In this document: positions 7,795 to 16,740 of the stretch, in pieces | Numbering within the stretch: position 1 is the first letter of the stretch | How the letters are laid out: every line of letters starts with the position of its first letter | Assembly: GCA_002261195.1 (NCBI GenBank) | Contig: MVBO01000187.1 | Location: 1-23,839, forward strand | Length of the DNA stretch: 23,839 nt | Origin: Bifiguratus adelaidae | Taxonomy: Eukaryota; Mucoromycota; Endogonomycetes; Endogonales | Direction of reading: 5' to 3' | Position numbers and translations under genes: made by a program | Notes under the pieces: model-generated | What the model was told of the DNA's origin: nothing | The model's database searches: none | Seen by the model: the letters and a program-made list of their open reading frames with translations, nothing else

Positions 7795-8901
7795 ATGTCT
7801 CACTCTATACCACCTCACGCTGTGCAGGCCACGGGTCCATTCAGATGGTTGGATGTATCTACACCTCTAGAGTACTTTGAGACGCTATGCATTGCCCTGG
7901 ATCGATCAAGGGAGAAGTTGTTTGATATCATCTCACCCAAACTACAGATTCTCTCGGCCGAAAGGGGCGTCACGACAGCAGGCATGTTGGTGAGAGCGGT
8001 CAAGATCCATTTGGTAGGCGAACGATTGATTCCCCGTCTCTTGGATCAGTTTGTTGTCGAGGCTCGCATCGTTAGGGCGGGTAAGACGAGCTTCGGGATT
8101 GAGCACGCCATTTGGTATATTCCATCCAATGCACCTCAGCGCTCACCGCTATTGTTGGCCATGGCCACGACCACCATGGTCTCGGTGGACATGGCATCCT
8201 TTTCGCCGATGCACATGCCAGACGGTCTCTTTGCTGACCTGGAAATCCACATTCCCACCAACGAGATTATCATTCCACTCAAAGATTTTCCGACATGTTG
8301 GCAAGCGCTTCATTCGGCGGCCCCGATTCCCAAAGGTTTGCCATCCTCTTCCGACTCTGGCATCCATAGCCCATCTCTGTACACTCACGCTTTTCAAACC
8401 CGGTCTACCGATTGCGATTTTTTGAATCATGTCACCAATACCCGATACATTTCTCTCTACGCAGACGCCATCCAATCCGGTTACGAAATGCATAGATCGG
8501 CGGTGCCTTATCCGACTGCTCAAGTGGGAAGATTCGAGGTGGAATATGATCGTGAAGTTGGTGGATGGCGAGATACGCGTATTGTGGTGTGGTTCGAGAA
8601 CGGAGAGACGTTGCCTTTGGATGAGGAGACCAAGGACTTGCCGGGCGCTGGTTATGTAGGCTCCTATGTGGCGCTATTGGCGCTACGTGCGGATGCGGAT
8701 GAAGATGTCATTGACGGTGTTCCGGCTGCCTTTGCCAAGGAGGGCGATCTGCGCCTTGTCATGGAAAATGTGAATGTGCGCCAGGCCTTGGAGGAGGGGG
8801 ATTGGATCGTGCATTCACGCTGTCGTATGGCCGTCTTTGAGTCCATTTTCGATGGATGCCACCCTTACAATATCTTGCAGGAAGCACAGGCACGTCTATA
8901 A
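7795..8901 (+). CDS. Acyl thioesterase-like protein with two hotdog domains
   Basis: A single-exon protein of 368 aa from the ATG at 7795 (385 if 7744 is used). The second half contains RSTDCDFLNHVTNTRYISLY (about residues 203-222). This is the hallmark of hotdog thioesterases of the 4HBT/acyl-ACP thioesterase type, where Asn-His-Val and nearby Asp contribute to the active site and the long helix follows. The first half (about 15-120) has a matching predicted layout, with a helix then strands, but no clear active-site motif, so it may be a structural copy. The substrate cannot be told from sequence; medium- or long-chain acyl-CoA is a fair guess. No targeting signal is evident. It faces the Rab escort gene head to head and converges on the WrbA-like gene, 146 bp away. 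Confidence 0.65.
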   Translation: MSHSIPPHAVQATGPFRWLDVSTPLEYFETLCIALDRSREKLFDIISPKLQILSAERGVTTAGMLVRAVKIHLVGERLIPRLLDQFVVEARIVRAGKTSFGIEHAIWYIPSNAPQRSPLLLAMATTTMVSVDMASFSPMHMPDGLFADLEIHIPTNEIIIPLKDFPTCWQALHSAAPIPKGLPSSSDSGIHSPSLYTHAFQTRSTDCDFLNHVTNTRYISLYADAIQSGYEMHRSAVPYPTAQVGRFEVEYDREVGGWRDTRIVVWFENGETLPLDEETKDLPGAGYVGSYVALLALRADADEDVIDGVPAAFAKEGDLRLVMENVNVRQALEEGDWIVHSRCRMAVFESIFDGCHPYNILQEAQARL

Positions 8902-9047
8902 AGTACTTGTCAAAATAGAATAGATTATGTGTTGCTTTGTGGAGGCCAAACAAGGTACAGATTATATAAATGGGACGAGCATTGTCGTCCGTCAGTCTAA
9001 AGGTTTAAATTGCGCCTATTGGGGCAATGGACCGTTGGCCACTGCAA

Positions 9048-10074
9048 CTAATCCAGATCATTGGCACTGCCGCAGCAGAAGAAGCGACTCGCCTTCTTTT
9101 TGGGTTGCTGATGGGTGTTGGAAGCGGTCGTCGTTGACTTTGGAGCAGCCTGTGTGCTAGCAGGCGTGGCGCTCGAAGCAGATGTGTTGTTGGTAGTAGC
9201 AGCAGCAGCGGCAGCACCGCCAGCGCCAGCAGATCCGGCGCCCCCGGCCGGACCAGCGGCATCTGTAGCACCAGCACCGGTGGTAGAGGGTTGTGCACCA
9301 TTAGCCGATGCGTCCTTGGCGGTCGTAGACTCTGTCGTGGTGGGTGCAGCGCCGCTAGCAGCACTGTAAACCATCGTCAGTCTATGCTGTCGCAGGAATG
9401 GCATGCTTATGTCCAACTTGCCTTAGACCACCGTGGTAGACAGTCATGAATTTGCCAAAGTGTTCACCTTGGTTGCGAAGAATCTCCAATTCCTTCTCGG
9501 AAGGCTGTCGGCTTCCGTCACCGTTCGCCATGGTGGCTCCGCCCCAAGGACTTCCACCTACGACCTCCTCGTTGGTGAACATGTGGGAGTTTGCATAACC
9601 AAAGGGTACATAGAGCATACCCAAGTGAGCAAGGTAAGGCATCAAGGTGTAGGCAGTAGTCTCTTGTCCACCGTGCTGGGAAGCTGTGGAAAAGAAGGAA
9701 GCAGCCGGCTTGCCCATCAATGCACCTTTGGCCCAAAGGTGACCAGTCCCATCCAAGAAGCTGCATATGACTGTTAATATTGCCCGATACCCGTCGATCC
9801 TCATTCACCTCTTGATTTGCGCGGGAACAATACCAAAGCGAGTAGGAAAACCAAAGACAATACCATCAGCTTCGGGCAAAAGATCAGTGGTGATGGTAGG
9901 AAGGTCAGGCTTCTCGGCAGCATGCATTTTCTCCAACACCTCCTGCGGCAGAGTCTCGGGAACCTGGTAAATTGTCGCTTCTACACCCGTTGTATCCATT
10001 CCCTTCTTCAGCTCCTGTGCCAGGCGATACACATGCCCGTACATGGAGTAGATGATGATATAAACCTTGACCAT
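9048..10074 (-). CDS. NAD(P)H:quinone oxidoreductase, WrbA / Pst2-obr1 family, with lipidation-type tail
   Basis: Three exons: 9809-10074, 9422-9760, 9048-9363 (306 aa). This flavodoxin-fold FMN enzyme reduces quinones by two electrons and protects against oxidative stress. Seen: VKVYIIIYSMYGHVYRLA (phosphate-binding loop), GFPTRFGIVPAQIKSFLDGT, GKPAASFFSTASQHGGQE and the GGSPWGGAT turn, all typical. After the fold, residues about 202-288 are Ala/Thr/Gly-rich linker. The end is KKKASRFFCCGSANDLD, with Cys298-Cys299 beside a basic patch. This resembles the palmitoylated tail of yeast Ycp4-type members and suggests membrane or eisosome attachment. The second intron is GC-AG and separates the enzyme from this tail. 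A TATAAGA lies about 50 nt upstream (10123-10129) and an AP-1-type site further upstream. Start is the ATG at 10074. Confidence 0.92.
9364..9421 (-). other. GC-AG intron separating enzyme domain from lipidation tail
   Basis: On the minus strand the donor is CTAAG|GCAAGT and the acceptor TTTACAG. Splicing joins the flavodoxin domain in frame to the tail exon (AG|T, Ser). The nearby GT would put the tail out of frame. If the intron is kept, the frame runs 13 codons to TAG and yields a 214-aa protein without the Cys-Cys tail. Confidence 0.8.
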
Positions 10075-10184
10075 GATGAAAAATGAAGTGAAGCAATTCA
10101 AACCCTTGCTGATCTGCGCTTCTCTTATATTGACTTTGCCATGACAAATTGACAGTCACGTTATTTGTCAGGGCTTTGACTCAG
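10075..10184. promoter_or_regulatory. Divergent promoter between WrbA-like and PAM2-Alba genes, with AP-1-type site
   Basis: 110 bp separate the two start codons. TGACTCA, the site bound by AP-1/Gcn4-class bZIP factors, lies at 10177-10183, immediately before the plus-strand ATG and about 103 bp upstream of the oxidoreductase. TATAAGA on the minus strand (10123-10129) suits the oxidoreductase. In fission yeast the homologous obr1 gene is a Pap1 (AP-1) target, so the site is credible; its use here is inference. Confidence 0.45.
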
Positions 10185-10802
10185 ATGGAGCGTGGACTGA
10201 ATCCAGGTGCGGTGGCGTTCACACCTGGGCGGCAAGGGAAAGGAAACGAACGGGGTACACCGCGTAAGCAGAGACAAGAAAAGCGGAATGCGCATGGTCC
10301 TGTTGCGTCAGCGACGACATCTTCCCTATCGTCCAATCAACATGCCCATACTGCGCCAAAACGTCCCGATCGATCCACACCGCGCTCATCGGTCGACGGC
10401 TTATTCAAACCTACGCGCTTTATCACCTTGACGGATCCTATCGATCCTGTGACCGTGATGCCAGTATCGACGCTCACCCCGACGACGCTTGCTCACCAGC
10501 AAACATTTACAATTGTCAATACGTTGGATACCTATGTGGACTGGGTAGAGCGGTCACTAAAACAGTTTGGTCAGCTTACTTTGATTGCCATGGATGGGGC
10601 TATGCCGGATAGTGTAGCTATTGTGAACATGGTAGTTGGACAAGAAGGCAGTGCTGGATCTCGCATGGATGTTCGATGCGATCGTGTTGCGACATTCACA
10701 TCCTCATCTGAATCTTCGGCCGTACAATCCGGTCTCGAATTTACGCTACGGGTAGAAGGTTGGAAAAGGGTGCAGGCACCCAAGGAGAAGGCAAAAACAT
10801 GA
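10185..10802 (+). CDS. PAM2-motif protein with Alba-like domain (putative RNA-binding)
   Basis: A single-exon protein of 205 aa. The first residues, MERGLNPGAVAFTPGRQ, match the PAM2 consensus (L-N-x-x-A-x-x-F-x-P). PAM2 binds the MLLE domain of cytoplasmic poly(A)-binding protein. A basic, Ser/Pro-rich, probably unstructured stretch follows. From about residue 80 (RFITLTDP) to 195 lies a compact domain. Its core, TYVDWVERSLKQFGQLTLIAM followed by DGAMPDSVAIVNMV, fits the helix-strand-helix pattern of Alba nucleic-acid-binding proteins; this fold call rests on pattern only. Together they suggest an mRNA-associated protein. The reading frame is open upstream to a TTG, but 10185 is the first ATG and puts PAM2 at the very N-terminus. 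It ends 64 bp from the convergent Slm1-like gene. Confidence 0.6.
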   Translation: MERGLNPGAVAFTPGRQGKGNERGTPRKQRQEKRNAHGPVASATTSSLSSNQHAHTAPKRPDRSTPRSSVDGLFKPTRFITLTDPIDPVTVMPVSTLTPTTLAHQQTFTIVNTLDTYVDWVERSLKQFGQLTLIAMDGAMPDSVAIVNMVVGQEGSAGSRMDVRCDRVATFTSSSESSAVQSGLEFTLRVEGWKRVQAPKEKAKT

Positions 10803-10866
10803 CGGCAAACATGGAATTGCGCACATGTACAAGACTTTGGATAGATTTGCTGCAACATATAGGCAT

Positions 10867-13269
10867 TCAAGTTGGTCGATATTCCTCCTGTTGGCCAGTT
10901 TCGACGGGATTGGGGTTTTGTGTCGTATGAGTCTCTGGATCGATCGAGCCTACAAAATGCGGGAAGAATGCCGACGGAGGGCCGGTTGGAGCTGGAGCCG
11001 CGCCTGTGACGCCGTGCGCATAACCTACTAGGCCTTGACTATCGCCAGAACTCTGCCTCGATGGGGCATCCTCCTCGAATGGGTTGGTGGATTGTAGGGT
11101 GGTCGGAGCGAAGCCGACGCTTTCCTCATAGGATGAATCACTGTCTGCGGCAGCATTGTCGCCATGGCGATCAGTATACGTCTCGTGGAATTGCTCATCA
11201 TCATCCGCATCAGCATGCTCCTCCTTGTCGGCCAATGCCGTGCCTGCGACACCCGACGTGAAATCTGCGATAGCGCCTCCGAGGCCAGCATGGCCTTCGT
11301 GGTCCTCACCGGTTGCTTCAGGTTGTGCTTCGACTCTGCGCTCAGGCAAAGCAGGTCTCTCTGCTTCACGCGCGCTGTCAAGGCTATCTCTCGGTGATAC
11401 GGCTTCGGCCGTCTCTGTCTCGTTCTCGGTCTTTTCAGAACCAACGATGCTTGAAACGCCAAGCGAAGCCAGCACTCCTGGAGCAGGCTTGGGAGGAGCT
11501 TTTCTCGACAATTCCACAAGGTGACTCATCCATTCTGCCATATCAGCTGGGGTGGTGGCGCGGAGGATCAGATGCTTTTCATTCTTGACGAGTCCTTGCG
11601 TTGGTTTGGCATGAATCTCTATTCCCGTGTCCATATGAGCGACTGAAGACTTGGTCGCGCTACTTGGGACCCCGACACCCGAGCCAGGAAGGAAGTAAGA
11701 TTTCAAAGGGGAGGAAAGATTCTCACTCGACTTGAACTCGTGGAGGAACCCAGCTGATAAAACGAACAGTAAATGAGAGTACGCGCACACATTCACCTTC
11801 GCATATTGGACATACCTGGAGTGACTACATAATAATAATCATTCCAACTCTTGAGTAAGTTTCCCTTTCTCTCCATCTTACCGGCCCGCAAAGCCTGCAC
11901 ATAACGATGATCCATGTTGGCATAGCGGACACCCTGTGGATCTTTGTATCCGGCATTTTCCTGAACCAATCGATCGCCATATTGTGCCACCCAGGCATCC
12001 CATTCATCTTCTGCGCCGACATGGTTCAAGGCTTGTTCGATATCCTCGTAAATGTGTCCAATCAACATGTTGTCGTTCTGACCTCTCCAGGCGACAAATT
12101 TGCTAGCGATACGCTTGAGCGTCCCGATGATGTTGGTAGACTCGTATTGGCGCATGTCTCGTTGGAGATCTAACATGGCTTTGTGAAGTCTGTTTTCCTC
12201 GGCGATTTGCCTATGTAGCGCTTGTTGCACATCTAATACCATGACGTTAGGCTTGCGAAAAGGCTCGCATTCAAATGTACTCACGGATATTAATGAGCCA
12301 AGGGTCCGTCTTTTCTGTGGTGCTCAAGGCACCGCCGACAGCCAACCCACACGCACGATCCAAATCGGCCAATTGCTTCTTGGTATTTTCAACCTCCTTG
12401 TACAAGTTAAATGTCTGCCACCGATCATCATTACTCAACAATTTGATCTTTGCCTTGATCTCCCGTTTCAGATTGCGCAAAGTGACCAAGAGGGATGACT
12501 CGATATACTGTACAATCTCGGCGTGCTTTCCAGACATGTTTCGTGTGCCCGATTGAAAGGCATAAAAGACATCTTGAATACCTTGTTGAGGCTTGAAGTG
12601 GACCCCGGACTCTTTGAACGGCAAGATGATGTGCGACGCCAATTTGGCATAGTGGTCCGCGGCATTTTTTTCAATCGTCGCCATGGTTTCAAAGTAGAGA
12701 AAGAGACTCTTGACGACTCGCTTCCATGCCGCTAGACGAGATACAATCATGTCTGTGGGTGAGATGGCATTTTCCATGCCTAGGTCATTGCCAGCAGTGC
12801 TTTTCCTTGCGTAAATAACGGGAGGAGGCGCCAGATTTTGTCCGCTTAATTGAGCCGTGGATCCACCGCCGGTGGTATAAGGTACGTTTGAAGATGCTGT
12901 GACATTGGTCGTGTTGGTATTTGCCTCCGATTGACGATCGTCATCGTCCACGGAGTTGCGTGTAAGGGTAGGCGATCCAGGGGTGTCGTCAGGCTGTAAA
13001 ATGCCTGTTTCAAACGACGTTGTGCCGGTAGACGTGTGGATAGGTGTCGAATTGCTACCTCCAAATTTGTTGCGTAAAGTGGATGATCGGCCTAAAAGAC
13101 TGCTGGTACGGTTCAGAGAGTTCTTGCCAAAAGAGCCTATTCTGTTTCTCAGACTGCCAGAACCAGAAGGCGCCGAAGGTGTAGACGGTGACTCCAGAGC
13201 TCCCTGTCCATAGCCAGCATCCGTGGTATTCTGCGTGCCGCCGTGCTGTTGCTGGGTGAGCGGGTCCAT
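10867..13269 (-). CDS. SLM1: Slm1/Slm2-like BAR and PH domain protein
   Basis: Three exons: 12285-13269, 11816-12232, 10867-11753 (762 aa). Slm proteins bind PI(4,5)P2 at eisosomes and pass membrane-stress signals to TORC2. Residues 1-165 are low-complexity Ser/Gly/Asn sequence. About 170-425 is a helical F-BAR/BAR-like region (MIVSRLAAWKRVVKSLFLYF; LVTLRNLKREIKAKIKLLSN; WDAWVAQYGDRL). About 445-550 is a PH domain (GKMERKGNLLKSWNDYYYVV through the closing helix with Trp542). The tail of 210 residues is acidic and carries STNPFEED, an NPF tripeptide (691-693) of the kind bound by endocytic EH domains. The first intron has a textbook CCTAAC branch site. The domain order equals that of yeast Slm1, though the protein is longer at the C-terminus. 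Confidence 0.88.
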
Positions 13270-13541
13270 GCAAGTTCAACCCTACCGTCAAGTAAAACAC
13301 AGATATTAAAGTCCCACTGAAACAATGGAAGCTTGGTGATAGGCGGGTTAAATAGTATGAGCACTACGGCAGCCTAGGTGGCCCTTGTTCAGTAGGTGCA
13401 AAGGAAGACGATAAGAAAGCGCCAAACGACGTAACCGTACAAGGGAAGAACTATGGTCCCAAATCGGAAGTAAGCGTCACATTACCGATGCCTTGGGTTG
13501 GACAACCAAAATGGAACAAATTATACTCTAGCAACTTTAAT

Positions 13542-15185
13542 TTACATTGACAAATTCTGTACATTGGTAATTGTAGCAACGACCATGACCACGAGACCGA
13601 AGGCAACCATGAAAACAGCAAATGCATCCCATACGCGGGATCCGGCCACATCCTTTGGGTGCCAAATGACCGTTTCAAAGTGATGAGGTAGTGGTGCCTG
13701 ATGATTCGCAGGTAACAGTGGATCATGCTCGGTTGCCTGAGGGGCCCTGTCGTGATCGCTCGAGTAATCGACAATGCCATGGGTATGTGCTTCTACGGGG
13801 CCCTTCCAGCCCATATGAAAAGGCCGGAGCCACTTTGGCCGAAATACCACAAGCCAAGAGAGGCTAGGAACGATGTAGGCCAAATAGGTACTGGCCAGGC
13901 CGCCGACTAGAGCGTAGACTTTTCCCAACGTTGTAAGATGCATGCCGAGGCCGACAGTGATGAGGTGAAAGATGATCGACAACACATAGTGTTCTGCGTT
14001 GGTTGGTGATCGAGTGCAAGTTGATTGACCTAGCGTCTTTTGCAAGGCTTCGCGAGCGGGAAAGAATCCCATGCTAATGTCATCAATGTTGGGTTAGCGT
14101 GACTTTGGATCGGCTTAGGCTGTACTTACGGAATGGTCAGGAGGATCATGATAGCCATCATGACTCGTCCAGCATTGATAATAGCATCGTTTTGTGGAAA
14201 GTTGTTGAAGAGATTGGGTTCTAGGCTTGTACCAAAGCTAAGGTATCCGACGACGGCGAACACCATGGAAATCACCCAAGATGTGCTGGTGGAAATATTG
14301 CAGACCAATGTCCATCCTTTGGTTGTCTGGTTTTCGGTAGCCAAGAATGTCGGATAAGCGACCTGCGAACACACGAAGGCGAATGCCATAATACCGATAC
14401 TGGGGAATACATTCGCACCAATAAATGTTAATGGCGCATCGTGCTCTGAGATGTAGGTGGGTGCGCGGATGAGGATGGTGAGGATAATCAAGGGAAGTAG
14501 TACAACTCCGAGCATGGAAATGCTGGACATTGCCCCCATCGATCGCTGCAATATCAAGGGAAATATCTGCAAAGCAAGCGATTAGATCGGACCAGCGTAA
14601 AGACTGTATCTTACAATGACAGTAGAGAGCACGAGGACCACAACTTGTCTTGAAGCCAAGAATGCGTATTGGGGCCAATAGAGACCCAATACAATGGGTA
14701 TGGTGTCACCAACGACTAGCGCCGAAATCGTTAGGAGCGCTTCCTCATATCAAGCCCTCACAGTACTCACTGATATAGTAGCTTACTACAGACCCTGCAC
14801 TTTGCAGAAAGAGCATGAAGTTCATAAGATAGAAACCCGCAGGCCCCATGATCAACTCCGAGATCCCGGAGAGTGTATAAATGCCCTTACGCTTCGCCGC
14901 AACGACCATCATGATCATGGCAAGTTGCGTCAGTGCAGCAACGAGTACGGACAATCCGAGGCCCATCCAAAAGCCTGCGGCAAGTAAAGCAAAGGGAAGT
15001 CCGAGGATGCCGGCACCGACGGTTGCATTTACAAGGTTCGCGGAAGACTCCAATATTGACCGCGTTCCGTAACCGGGGTGATCCACTTGAAGTACTTCAG
15101 CAGGTAGTTGATCCAAGTCGTCGGACTTCACAAGCGCTTGCGCCTGACTTGTCGGCCCGCGTCCGATAGCGGTTTGGGGCCTCAT
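13542..15185 (-). CDS. Vacuolar-type amino acid transporter (AVT / SLC38 family)
   Basis: Four exons: 14771-15185, 14615-14715, 14130-14566, 13542-14073 (494 aa). It is a proton-coupled amino acid transporter of the AAAP superfamily. After a 45-residue cytoplasmic N-terminus, the first helix carries ANLVNATVGAGILGLPFALL, the family signature. About ten to eleven hydrophobic helices follow, including GANVFPSIGIMAFAFVCSQV and the loop ending PMGFFPAREAL, which corresponds to the FPAR(E) segment of yeast Avt proteins. The last helix is followed by only a few residues. Avt3-7 export from the vacuole and Avt1 imports; the sequence does not say which. Start: the codon before the ATG at 15185 is TTG, and no other Met occurs before the first helix. 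A TATATA lies only about 20 bp upstream, so the leader would be short. Confidence 0.9.
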
Positions 15186-15550
15186 CAAGGATGTGAATAG
15201 GTGTATATATCTGGGTATAGATAGGAGGTAATAGCCAGATAGATATACCGAGTGTCAATATCCGAGAAGCACGATGGAAGGAGTGGCTAGGATACAATAT
15301 CCACAAGAGGTGTTCAAGAGCAAGGTACGCATGACGCGATTCCAAGGAGGACGGTGACTCAGCCAACCACGTGTATCTTGTGTCACCATTACCACTATGA
15401 TGCAAGAGGGGCGCCATAGAGACACATGCCATTTAATCCAATGTTTTCTATTGCGTGCTCTGCCATGGTGCTAGACTTAAGCTCTATCGCAATGATTTGC
15501 TTGTCGAATGTACATTTTTCCCTCATCTCTAAGGGTTTTAGGAGGGAGAT
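15186..15550. promoter_or_regulatory. Intergenic region upstream of the AVT gene, with CACGTG
   Basis: 365 bp between two minus-strand genes; it must serve as promoter of the transporter and 3' region of UPF0643. It contains CACGTG at 15368-15373, about 183 bp upstream of the transporter ATG, and TATATAT at 15204-15210. No gene or RNA is visible. Confidence 0.4.
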
Positions 15551-16231
15551 TTACAGTCGGGTAATGTGAAACCGCCTTTCGCCTCGAAATTTGGTGAGCG
15601 AGTACCGCTCCAATTCATAGGTATCATACATGTATCGTGCTAATTTCACAGCTTGGAGATGGAGTGGCTTGCGGGTAGCCAATTTGGCGAAAGCATGGTT
15701 TGACCATATGCACATGGCGAGGCATTCTCGGTGTTGATTGAGATCGCCATACCAGTACTTGAGAAGTCCTCCACTTTGCTTCGCTTCCTCATGAGCCTTA
15801 TGATCCGCTTCGTATAATGCCTTGCTGTCCGCATTGACACTTCGTATGCTTCGAAATGCAACAATGAACCAATCACCCTCAGCATCTTCTCCCAACAACT
15901 CAGCCACTTCGTTCCAATTGAAAGCTTGTTTGAGTGATACCTTGACATAGTCTGGCGTAATGACGTGTAGCTGTGGTAGCGCATGTTGTGCAAAGGTGTA
16001 GTCTACAGGACGTAGATGTAGGGATGGATCTTGACTCTCATAGAGCTCGTTTTGAACGTTGTTGTGAGGCGCAATGGTTTCGTTGAGGATGGTTCGGCCA
16101 GAATCGTTTGCCGCATAACCAGCTTCAAGTATTGAGTTTGTGTGTGTTGAGCGGCCCTCGTGATCGTTTTCAGCGGCGTCATTATGGTCAAGTTGCGGAT
16201 GAGGGTTGAATTGAGCAGGGTTGACAAGCAT
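15551..16231 (-). CDS. UPF0643 family protein of unknown function
   Basis: A single-exon protein of 226 aa. Function is unknown. Residues about 60-215 carry the pattern I associate with the fungal UPF0643 family: a strand, FNWNEVAELLG, GDWFIVAFRSIRSVNADS, YEADHKAHEEAKQSGGLLKY and WYGDL. It ends with a helix in which YELERYSLTKF appears. The FRS...Y..D..AHEEA...GG..KYW core resembles an acyltransferase-like fold, but I cannot support an activity. Residues 1-60 are Asn/His-rich and probably unstructured. The 5' side is a 509-bp region without other genes. The start is the first ATG in frame with a clean upstream region. Confidence 0.75.
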   Translation of the reverse strand: MLVNPAQFNPHPQLDHNDAAENDHEGRSTHTNSILEAGYAANDSGRTILNETIAPHNNVQNELYESQDPSLHLRPVDYTFAQHALPQLHVITPDYVKVSLKQAFNWNEVAELLGEDAEGDWFIVAFRSIRSVNADSKALYEADHKAHEEAKQSGGLLKYWYGDLNQHRECLAMCIWSNHAFAKLATRKPLHLQAVKLARYMYDTYELERYSLTKFRGERRFHITRL

Positions 16232-16740
16232 GACGGCTGTGATTGAGTGCGGATTACATTCACTTTCTAGTCAGCTTTTATAATTCTATGCGTACCATCT
16301 GAAACAGCAATTAGCAATCTGACCGCCGCCCGCGAGCTGCCTTTTCGCCATAATCACGCAATGGATGACGGGAGACGATGAAAATTTGTGGGTCAGGGGA
16401 AATTCGAATGGCGCAATTTTGAGTAATGGTCGCGTGCGCTAATCAGAGTTGGCGATGTTTGTAGCCATATCAGTAGAACGTATGGAACGATGCATGCATA
16501 ATAAATCCGGGATGAGGCGGCCATGCTGATCAAACGATGAAGCCATATCTACGTTGTACAAGTCGTCCACTCCGCTCCCACAGTTAGTGAGCTATAAGAT
16601 ACATTCATCCTTCCTACTGTGTGAATTGATCGATGGTGACTCCATTCCCATCCCACTGATCTCGGACATACACCATACCGGTACTCCACCTCGCTTCAGG
16701 ATCTCCTCATCAGATTCGCCTTCCTTTGGTGCTTTCCTTT
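16232..16740. other. Intergenic region, promoter of UPF0643
   Basis: 509 bp upstream of the UPF0643 start and downstream of the broken GNAT gene. No supported coding sequence, tRNA or repeat is seen; a plus-strand frame at 16554-16772 has no recognisable protein features. Confidence 0.5.

Noticed and set aside
9115-9369. Plus-strand Ala/Val-rich open frame opposite the oxidoreductase tail
   Set aside because: It mirrors the Ala/Thr/Gly-rich linker on the minus strand and starts inside that exon.
1602-15373. Idea that CACGTG sites define a shared regulon across the window
   Set aside because: About six copies of a given 6-mer are expected by chance in 24 kb; three promoter copies alone do not establish a regulon.
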